37,698 nt of DNA from positions 1 through 37,698 of the forward strand of contig NZ_NFVA01000066.1 in the NCBI RefSeq assembly GCF_002264395.1, in the 5' to 3' direction. Positions within the stretch are counted from its first letter, which is position 1. The number at the start of each line of letters is the position of its first letter. Of the stretch, positions 31,339 to 37,698 are shown in pieces. Made by a program: the position numbers and the translations under genes. The DNA is from Paenibacillus sp. VTT E-133291. GTDB lineage: Bacteria > Bacillota > Bacilli > Paenibacillales > Paenibacillaceae. The notes under the pieces were generated by a model. The model had not been told where the DNA came from. It was given only the letters and a program-made list of their open reading frames with translations, and ran no database searches.

Positions 31339-32460
31339 ATGAAGATGAAACAAATTGGGATCGTAATACTAGCGGTTGGGATCGCAGGCTGCAGCAGCAC
31401 AACACAGAATAACGGCGGGGGAGCAACTAATGAACCGCCAGTTACCGTCATCGACAAGAACAAGCCAGAGAAGTCTTATTCGCAAGCCGATAAATCAATC
31501 ACCATGGATCAACTCGAGCGACTTGACGGCCTGTATGCGCAAGATTGGCTGAACGAGAACGAATTGTTAATTGCCCAGACGAATCCGGACGCAAAGAAGA
31601 TTGATTCTGACTCCGGTCCGATGAAGCCTGCCCAGCTGTACATTTACAATTTGAAAACGAAACAGGTCAAGGCGCTGAAACCAAGCGAAGACCGCGTGCA
31701 TGAGAGTCCAATAGTCTCGCCGGACGGCCAATATGTCTTTTTCCATGAAAATACCTCGTTCATGATGGACGGTGGCCGCGGTGTCCTTGTACATGTGCCA
31801 ACCGGAACTAGCCGACTAGTCACGGATCAGGATAAGGGCGGACAGGAATGGGGCCAGTGGACAGACTCCAGTCATCTGATCGTCGGCAACGGTAAGGGTG
31901 CTATTCTACAGGTTGGGACAGACAGTAAAGACGAGGTATTGCTTAGCAAAGATAAAAACATCATATTCGATTATGCAGCAAAGACCGGAAATACGCTCTT
32001 CTACGTCAACCCTAGTCTTGATAACACATTGTCGGCCTACAATCTGGAGACGAAGAAAGAGACGATCGTGGACAAATCCGTCTGGAGAATGTCGCTGTCA
32101 CCTGACGGCAATCAGTTGGCCATGCTGAAGAGTACGGGGGATACGGAACGCACGCTGTTCCTCATGAACTCGAACGACACCTCGCAGCAGACTAAGCTCA
32201 CCGTGACGACTCAGATGTACGCCTTCGATTGGTCCCCGGATAGCTCGTACTTGGCGTTCGCCGTGTATAACAAGGACAAGGACGGCATGAACGGTGTCTA
32301 CGTTGCGAATGCAAAGACCGGCAAGATCGAGCAGCTCGGAGATTTCCAGGATGTCGCAACCGTCGCCTGGAGCCCTTCTGGCAAGCAAATAATGGTCTCG
32401 ACGAGCACATTTGTGGATAACAAGCCCAAGCTGACGACTTATCGGCTTATGTTGAAGTAA
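31339..32460 (+). CDS. TolB-like beta-propeller lipoprotein
   Basis: A 373-residue secreted lipoprotein. The signal peptide is short, ending in a lipobox IAGC with Cys18, followed by a Gly/Asn-rich linker. The body has at least four WD40/PD40-type 'SPDG' blades: 'VSPDGQYVFFH', 'LSPDGNQLAML', 'WSPDSSYLAFAVY' and 'WSPSGKQIMVS'. Such propellers bind proteins or ligands at the envelope. GAAGGAG lies 11 nt before the ATG. It is 129 nt downstream of the kinase on the same strand, so it is a candidate sensor accessory or target. Confidence 0.85.
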   Translation: MKMKQIGIVILAVGIAGCSSTTQNNGGGATNEPPVTVIDKNKPEKSYSQADKSITMDQLERLDGLYAQDWLNENELLIAQTNPDAKKIDSDSGPMKPAQLYIYNLKTKQVKALKPSEDRVHESPIVSPDGQYVFFHENTSFMMDGGRGVLVHVPTGTSRLVTDQDKGGQEWGQWTDSSHLIVGNGKGAILQVGTDSKDEVLLSKDKNIIFDYAAKTGNTLFYVNPSLDNTLSAYNLETKKETIVDKSVWRMSLSPDGNQLAMLKSTGDTERTLFLMNSNDTSQQTKLTVTTQMYAFDWSPDSSYLAFAVYNKDKDGMNGVYVANAKTGKIEQLGDFQDVATVAWSPSGKQIMVSTSTFVDNKPKLTTYRLMLK

Positions 32461-32548
32461 GTAGGTCAAATTTCAAAAAAATGACAGCGAAATGCCAAAT
32501 TAAAATCACTATATTGATTACACCAACGGAGAACGGATATTACAATAA

Positions 32549-32604
32549 CAAAAAAAGCGTCCAACATATTAGTCATGACTAATTATGTTGGACGCAAATT
32601 TGAT
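32549..32604. terminator. Bidirectional terminator between the lipoprotein gene and dtd
   Basis: Arms beginning at 32557 (GCGTCCAACATA) and ending at 32595 (TTATGTTGGACGC) form a stem of about 19 bp with one bulged A and almost no loop (centre TCATGA). A-run precedes and T-run follows, so it can act both ways. Confidence 0.9.
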
Positions 32605-32658
32605 TTTTTTGATGTTAAGGTCCTAATAAATACAGAAGCAATTTTCGACAATTTCTTA

Positions 32659-33102
32659 TTAACTGCGACTATCTAGAATAAGAGTAACCGGGCCCCAATT
32701 GGTCAGCGATACATCCATCATCGCTCCAAATACGCCCGTCTCTACCTGAAGTCCTCCAGCTCTAAGCTCTTGGTTAAAATAATCATAAAGTCGCTCGGCC
32801 TCCGCAGGTGCTGCTGCTCCCATGAAATTCGGCCGTCTCCCCTTACGGCAATCCCCGTAAAGAGTAAATTGGGACACTGAAAGAATAGCTCCCTCAGTCT
32901 CTGTAACACTGTAGTTCATTTTACCAGCATCATCTTCAAAAATACGTAGTCCTGCTATTTTATCCGCCAAATATTTGGCATCCTTTTCTGTATCTTCATG
33001 CGTAACGCCAACAAGCAGCATCAAACCTTTGCCAATCTCTCCGGTCACTGCCCTATCCACGGTTACTTTGGCGTCCTTACAACGCTGTACTACAACTCTC
33101 AT
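32659..33102 (-). CDS. dtd: D-aminoacyl-tRNA deacylase
   Basis: A 147-residue DTD enzyme that hydrolyses D-amino acids (and Gly mischarged on tRNA-Ala) from tRNA. Both active-site motifs are present: 'SVSQFTLYGD' and the Gly-Pro motif 'TNWGPVTLIL', which excludes L-aminoacyl-tRNA. The length is normal. It lies 20 nt downstream of rel, a conserved pairing in Firmicutes, so the two are probably cotranscribed. Confidence 0.95.
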   Translation of the reverse strand: MRVVVQRCKDAKVTVDRAVTGEIGKGLMLLVGVTHEDTEKDAKYLADKIAGLRIFEDDAGKMNYSVTETEGAILSVSQFTLYGDCRKGRRPNFMGAAAPAEAERLYDYFNQELRAGGLQVETGVFGAMMDVSLTNWGPVTLILDSRS

Positions 33103-33122
33103 CGTACTACTCGCTCCTTGCC

Positions 33123-35303
33123 CTATTGCATGATCCGATTCACTGTATATACATCCTTGACTCGTTTCACTTTATCTACAACGGATTGCAGATGCTCCGT
33201 GTTACGAATGAGAATGGTCATATGAATCATTGCCATTTTATTCTTGTCAGAGCGCCCAGTGACTGCAGAAATGTTCGTTTTACTCTCGGAAACTGCCTGC
33301 AGCACTTCATTGAGTAGTCCATTACGATCATGGCCTGTAATCTCAATATCCACACTGTAGTTCGCTTCCATCGTACCTTCCCATTCTACTTCAATCACTC
33401 TTGCCGCTTCTTCTCCATCACCTTCACCCGGAATGTTAGGACAATCCTGGCGATGGACAGATACACCCCGGCCCCGTGTAACATACCCTACAATATCGTC
33501 ACCCGGCACCGGATTACAACATCGTGCAAAACGAACGAGCAAATTCTCAATTCCTTTTACACTTACGCCATTGGTGGGTTGATTACGTTTTTCGCCGGAA
33601 GACTTAATCTCTTTCATCTCTGAGGTGAGCTCTAAGTGATTAGCGGCTTCTTCCTGCTCTCTGCGCAGCTTCTCTGTCAAACGGGAAGCAATCTGCGATG
33701 CGGTAATTCCACCAAAGCCAACTGCAGATAACATATCCTCAACATCGTTAAAAGCGAATTTCTTTGCAGCTTCTAATAGTTTCTCATCGGAAATCCACTC
33801 AGAAACCTCGACATTCAGACGCTTCAGCTCACGTTCAATCGCTTCGCGACCTTTTTCGACATTTTCCTCACGTTTTTCTTTTTTGAACCATTGCTTAATT
33901 TTGCTCCGTGCATGTGAGGATTGGGCAATCTTGAGCCAGTCGCGGCTTGGTCCGTAAGAATGCTTAGACGTCAGTATCTCAACGATATCGCCTGTCTTCA
34001 GCTTGTGATCCAGCGGCACGATTCGCCCGTTCACCTTAGAACCGATTGTGCGATTCCCCACTTCCGTATGAATACGGAAAGCGAAATCAAGCGGTACAGA
34101 GCCCGCAGGAAGCTCAATAACCTCGCCTTTAGGCGTAAATACGAACACGAGATCCGAGAAAAAATCCATTTTGAGTGATTTTACGAACTCTTCGGCATCC
34201 TTAGCCTCATGCTGCAGCTCCAATATTTCCCGAAAAAAAGGCATCCGATTCTCTGGATTCACATTATTGCTGGTTCCTTCTTTGTATGCCCAGTGCGCTG
34301 CGATCCCGTACTCAGCCGTGCGATGCATTTCCCAAGTGCGAATTTGCACTTCAGTTGGCTCTCCACCAGGACCTACCACTGTAGTATGCAAAGATTGATA
34401 CATATTCGCTTTGGGCATAGCTATATAATCTTTGAATCGACCTGGCATTGGCTTCCAAAGGGTATGAATAATTCCGAGGGTTGCATAACAATCCTTGATA
34501 TTATCCACAATGATACGGATGGCCAATAGGTCATAGATCTCATTAAACTGTTTGTTCTTCGTACTCATTTTGTTATAGACGCTGTAGATATGCTTCGGAC
34601 GGCCTGAAAGATCACCTTCAATGCCCATTTCATCCAGCTTGGCACGAATACGGCCAATTACACTGTCGATAAATTGCTCACGTTCTGCCCGCTTCTTATG
34701 CACCAGATTAGCAATGCGATAATACTGCTGCGGATTCAAGTAACGAAGCGCAATATCCTCCATCTCCCACTTAATCGCGGAAATCCCCAGTCGATCAGCC
34801 ACAGGACAGAAAATCTCCAACGTTTCGTAAGAAATACGACGCTGGCTCTCTTCAGATTGATACTTTAACGTACGCATATTATGCAGTCGGTCCGCTAGTT
34901 TGATAACGATGACCCGGATATCCTGAGCCATTGCAATAAACATCTTACGGTAATTCTCGTTCTGCTGCTCTTCCTTTGAGCGAAAACGGATGCGTTCCAG
35001 CTTAGTTAAGCCATCCACAAGCATCGCGCAGGTATCGCCAAATTTCGCGCGGATTTGTTCCAATGAGACCGTCGTATCTTCCACAACATCATGCAAAAGC
35101 GCCGCAACAATAGATATAACATCCATTTGCATATTGACGACAATATCTGCCACCGCCAGCGGATGCAGAATGTATGGCTCCCCCGACTTGCGGATCTGCC
35201 CGTGATGAGCCTGATCGGCAAATTCATAAGCTTCCCGGATGCGGAGAAGATCTTTATCTTTTATATAGGCGCCAGCCTTATCAATTAATCGCTCTATGCC
35301 CAT
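33123..35303 (-). CDS. rel: Bifunctional (p)ppGpp synthetase/hydrolase Rel
   Basis: A 726-residue long RSH enzyme. The hydrolase domain has His47 and the HD motif 'HDVVEDT' at 71-77; the synthetase core is marked by 'YQSLHTTVVGPGG' and 'EVQIRTWEMHRTAEYGIAAHW'. TGS ('VFTPKGEVIELPAGSVPLDFAFRIH'), the conserved-cysteine domain ('RFARCCNPVPGDDIVGYVTRG') and ACT follow. An intact HD motif supports hydrolase as well as synthetase activity. The frame extends to 35372, but the ATG at 35303 (MGIERLIDKAG) matches the family start. It forms a unit with dtd, driven by the promoter at 35416-35444. Confidence 0.95.
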   Translation of the reverse strand: MGIERLIDKAGAYIKDKDLLRIREAYEFADQAHHGQIRKSGEPYILHPLAVADIVVNMQMDVISIVAALLHDVVEDTTVSLEQIRAKFGDTCAMLVDGLTKLERIRFRSKEEQQNENYRKMFIAMAQDIRVIVIKLADRLHNMRTLKYQSEESQRRISYETLEIFCPVADRLGISAIKWEMEDIALRYLNPQQYYRIANLVHKKRAEREQFIDSVIGRIRAKLDEMGIEGDLSGRPKHIYSVYNKMSTKNKQFNEIYDLLAIRIIVDNIKDCYATLGIIHTLWKPMPGRFKDYIAMPKANMYQSLHTTVVGPGGEPTEVQIRTWEMHRTAEYGIAAHWAYKEGTSNNVNPENRMPFFREILELQHEAKDAEEFVKSLKMDFFSDLVFVFTPKGEVIELPAGSVPLDFAFRIHTEVGNRTIGSKVNGRIVPLDHKLKTGDIVEILTSKHSYGPSRDWLKIAQSSHARSKIKQWFKKEKREENVEKGREAIERELKRLNVEVSEWISDEKLLEAAKKFAFNDVEDMLSAVGFGGITASQIASRLTEKLRREQEEAANHLELTSEMKEIKSSGEKRNQPTNGVSVKGIENLLVRFARCCNPVPGDDIVGYVTRGRGVSVHRQDCPNIPGEGDGEEAARVIEVEWEGTMEANYSVDIEITGHDRNGLLNEVLQAVSESKTNISAVTGRSDKNKMAMIHMTILIRNTEHLQSVVDKVKRVKDVYTVNRIMQ

Positions 35304-35415
35304 TCTCGTCGTATCCGTTTCCTTTCTATAATAAAATGAACCCGCAATCATTCTGAAATCTGCAGGTTCCAATCATTTCGCAAGCAACTTACGCTCTTGT
35401 TCAAAGTTGTCTATA

Positions 35416-35444
35416 ATTATGACGCTTACGAAGGATTACGTCAA
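35416..35444 (-). promoter_or_regulatory. Sigma-A promoter of rel
   Basis: On the minus strand TTGACG (35444-35439) and CATAAT (35421-35416) are separated by 17 nt. Transcription would start about 100 nt before the rel start codon. The same DNA reads as a 49-codon plus-strand frame (35397-35546) lacking a ribosome-binding site. Otherwise the 306-nt gap 35304-35609 shows nothing I can support. Confidence 0.7.
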
Positions 35445-35609
35445 CACTTGCCATCTCATGGTATTCAAGAAGTAAAAGATATGAAAATCGGACAAATTAA
35501 TAACACTTGTGAAAATGTTGTTGTAAAAATGTCCCGTTCTATTTAATCTAGTAAAGGCGGATTTTCGCTGGACAACATCATATCCATTAAGAAAGAGGAG
35601 TGAACTCCA

Positions 35610-36923
35610 TTGCAACGCGAAATTCAAGTTAATGAAAAACTTCCATGGGGCCCCGGTTTTCTATTAAGCCTACAGCATTTGTTCGCCATGTTTGGCAGTA
35701 CAGTGCTAGTGCCTAACTTGTTCGGGGTTGACCCTGGCATGATTTTGCTGATGAACGGTATCGGCACACTGCTATACATTTGGATTTGCCGTGGTAAAAT
35801 ACCTGCCTACCTTGGCTCCAGCTTTGCATTTATCGCCCCCGTATTATCAGTACTTGCCGATCATAAAGATGATCATATGAAAGGGTACTCTCTTGCTTTG
35901 GGCGCTTTCATCATCACTGGTGTTATCTTTGTGCTCGTTGCTTTAATCATCCGTTATGCTGGAACAAAATGGATCGATGTTGTCTTTCCTCCAGCAGTAA
36001 TGGGAGCTATCGTAGCAACGATCGGACTTGAACTTGTGCCTGTTGCCGCGCGAATGGCAGGACTTATTGCCCCTGAAGGTGTTGCAGTTGCAGACTGGAC
36101 TCCAGATGGCAAAGCAATCACGCTTTCTATGGTGACACTGGGCGTAACCGTAATTGGAGCTGTACTCTTCCGCGGTTTCCCAAAGATCATTCACATCCTC
36201 ATCGGTATCGTAACTGGTTATGGTTTAGCTTATATTATGAAAATGGTGGATACGGCTGCAATATCTAATGCGAATTTTTTAGCGCACCCTACCCTTGTTA
36301 CTCCATCCTTCGATTGGAATGTTATCCTGACTATCATCCCAGTATCGCTAGTAGTAATCGTTGAACATATTGGACACTTACTTGTAACCAGCAATATTGT
36401 TGGCAGAGATCTGGCTAAAGACCCTGGACTTGATCGATCTCTGATGGGTAACGGGATATCTACAATTATCTCCGGTTTTATCGGTTCTACTCCAAATACA
36501 ACCTACGGTGAGAACATCGGTGTTATGGCATTAACTAAAGTTTATTCTGTATATGTGATCGGTGGCGCAGCAGTGATTGCAATTCTGCTATCGTTCTCTG
36601 GTACTTTCTCCTCCGTTATCGCTAACATACCGACACCTGTAATGGGCGGCGTATCACTACTGTTGTTCGGTGTAATTGCCGCATCCGGTCTGCGAATCTT
36701 CGTAGAGCAAAAAGTTGATTTTTCCAAAGCTACTAACATGATTATGGCTACGCTGGTGCTTGTTGTCGGAATTAGTGGTACAACCCTTACTATGGGTAGC
36801 GTAAAACTCAGTGGTATGGCTCTAGCTACAATTGTTGGTATCGTTCTAGCCTTATTCTTCAAACTCATTGAAGTTCTTGGACTGTCAAATGAAGGTGGAG
36901 AAAGCGATAAAGCAGCTCACTAA
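35610..36923 (+). CDS. uraA: Uracil permease (NCS2, UraA/PyrP)
   Basis: A 437-residue NCS2 symporter of the uracil branch. 'LPWGPGFLLSLQHLFAMFGSTVLVPNLFGVDP' is the family N-terminus with the conserved QH, 'VEHIGHLLVTSNIVGRD' carries a substrate-site Glu-His, and 'STPNTTYGENIGVMALT' holds the second conserved Glu. Fourteen helices in the 7+7 fold are expected. The start is TTG at 35610, with GAAAGAGGAG 9-10 nt upstream. No PyrR-type attenuator was recognised. It stands alone, between rel and apt on the opposite strand, and ends at a strong terminator. Confidence 0.93.
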   Translation: MQREIQVNEKLPWGPGFLLSLQHLFAMFGSTVLVPNLFGVDPGMILLMNGIGTLLYIWICRGKIPAYLGSSFAFIAPVLSVLADHKDDHMKGYSLALGAFIITGVIFVLVALIIRYAGTKWIDVVFPPAVMGAIVATIGLELVPVAARMAGLIAPEGVAVADWTPDGKAITLSMVTLGVTVIGAVLFRGFPKIIHILIGIVTGYGLAYIMKMVDTAAISNANFLAHPTLVTPSFDWNVILTIIPVSLVVIVEHIGHLLVTSNIVGRDLAKDPGLDRSLMGNGISTIISGFIGSTPNTTYGENIGVMALTKVYSVYVIGGAAVIAILLSFSGTFSSVIANIPTPVMGGVSLLLFGVIAASGLRIFVEQKVDFSKATNMIMATLVLVVGISGTTLTMGSVKLSGMALATIVGIVLALFFKLIEVLGLSNEGGESDKAAH

Positions 36924-36945
36924 TTTATTTATGAATTAATCATTC

Positions 36946-36993
36946 AAAAAGACTGCTTCAGATCCATTTTATGGATTGAGCAGTCTTTTTTTT
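36946..36993 (+). terminator. Terminator of uraA
   Basis: AAAAAGACTGCT-TCA-GATCCAT pairs with ATGGATTGAGCAGTC, followed by eight T; a long, near-perfect stem with A/T flanks. Confidence 0.93.
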
Positions 36994-37009
36994 GTGTCTC
37001 TTTTGATCA

Positions 37010-37060
37010 AAAAATTGAAAAACAGCAACCCTCCGCAAGTAGTGACAGAGAATTGCTGTT
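37010..37060 (-). terminator. Terminator of apt
   Basis: AACAGCAA (37021-37028) pairs with TTGCTGTT (37053-37060) around a 24-nt loop; on the minus strand a U-rich tract follows. Confidence 0.7.
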
Positions 37061-37131
37061 GTTTGCACTTTTCCACATGATTCGATACATAAATCCCGAT
37101 TTATTTCCCGGGAAAAGACAATTATATCGTA

Positions 37132-37650
37132 TTAATCTTCGTAATCAACTAATGTCATAACTTCAATTCCGGAAAGCTTATTACGTCCAGCAAGCTCAAC
37201 CAATTCAATCAAAAACGCTGCGCCTACCACTTTACCGCCAAGCTGCTCCACAAGGCTAACCGAAGTAGCTATAGTACCTCCTGTTGCTAACAAGTCATCA
37301 GCAATCAGTACATTTTGTCCAGGCTTAATGGCATCCGTGTGAACAGCAAGTGTATCTTTACCATATTCAAGATCATATCCAACCTCGATCGTCTCATACG
37401 GCAGTTTACCACTCTTACGAATTGGCACAAAACCTACACCCAATGCATATGCGAGAGGTGCGCCAACTACAAAACCACGTGCTTCCGGTCCAGCGATCAC
37501 ATCGATTTCTAAGTGGGATACAAGTGCTTTCAGGGCATCAATGGCCTGGCGATATGCATCACCGTCTTTTAGCAAAGTGGTGATGTCTTTAAAGCTAATA
37601 CCTTCTTTTGGGAAATCAGGAATCACGCGAATACTATCTTTAAAATCCAA
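37132..37650 (-). CDS. apt: Adenine phosphoribosyltransferase
   Basis: A 172-residue type I phosphoribosyltransferase that salvages adenine to AMP with PRPP. The PRPP loop 'VLIADDLLATGGT' and 'VIAGPEARGFVVGAPLAYALG' are diagnostic. An ATG at 37659 has AGGAG directly against it, with no spacer; the TTG at 37650 has AGGAG at 8-9 nt and gives MDFKDSIRVIPDFPKEG, aligning with the B. subtilis N-terminus (MDLK...). I therefore place the start at 37650. In B. subtilis apt directly precedes relA; here uraA is inserted in opposite orientation between them. Confidence 0.95.
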   Translation of the reverse strand: MDFKDSIRVIPDFPKEGISFKDITTLLKDGDAYRQAIDALKALVSHLEIDVIAGPEARGFVVGAPLAYALGVGFVPIRKSGKLPYETIEVGYDLEYGKDTLAVHTDAIKPGQNVLIADDLLATGGTIATSVSLVEQLGGKVVGAAFLIELVELAGRNKLSGIEVMTLVDYED

Positions 37651-37698
37651 ATTTTTCATCTCCTAAAAGTTTTGTTAGCATAGGCTACTTTGAGTTCG

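Noticed and set aside
35445..35609. PyrR attenuator before uraA
   Set aside because: No terminator/antiterminator pair or PyrR-binding loop is visible in the leader.

Overview
The window looks like chromosomal DNA of a Paenibacillus-type member of the Bacillales. This rests on gene content and order (apt, rel, dtd, hisS, aspS, tcdA, rarA, cymR, cysteine desulfurase, mnmA and a PRC-barrel gene, a neighbourhood I know from Bacillus subtilis), a T-box leader before hisS, strong Shine-Dalgarno sites, frequent TTG/GTG starts and U-rich hairpin terminators. Genus is an inference. I see no tRNA, rRNA, CRISPR array, IS element or phage module.

The backbone runs mostly on the minus strand, from the right edge leftward: apt; rel and dtd (stringent response, D-aminoacyl-tRNA removal); a T-box-controlled hisS-aspS-tcdA operon; rarA; cymR; the cysteine desulfurase; a PRC-barrel protein and a small zinc ribbon. 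mnmA, the sulfur-accepting tRNA thiolase, lies divergent from cymR on the plus strand.

Accessory blocks interrupt this backbone. (1) 2.1-8.4 kb, between the cysteine desulfurase and cymR: a DUF523 gene, an SRAP (HMCES/YedK) gene, two glycosyltransferases, two divergent paralogous ~120-aa proteins, and an Asp-box beta-propeller without a signal peptide. (2) 10.6-16.4 kb: an oligopeptide ABC transporter in the order oppD-oppF-oppB-oppC-oppA. (3) 18.2-22.7 kb: a CD3324-like HTH gene, a possible decayed type I toxin, a HelD-like helicase and a purine permease behind a possible structured leader. (4) 27.4-32.6 kb: a putative stress pair (DJ-1/PfpI protein and a 149-aa unknown), a decayed small gene, and a plus-strand two-component system with a propeller lipoprotein that looks richer in G+C. 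(5) A uracil permease between rel and apt.

The main non-gene signals are a ~100-nt structured dispersed repeat in three copies (2161, 3587, 18207), one of which supplies a stop codon; a four-palindrome array after mnmA with 51/62/51-nt spacing; two nested inverted repeats before oppD; and a candidate three-way-junction RNA before the purine permease. The best candidates for something undescribed are the glycosyltransferase/paralogue/propeller cassette and the structured repeat.
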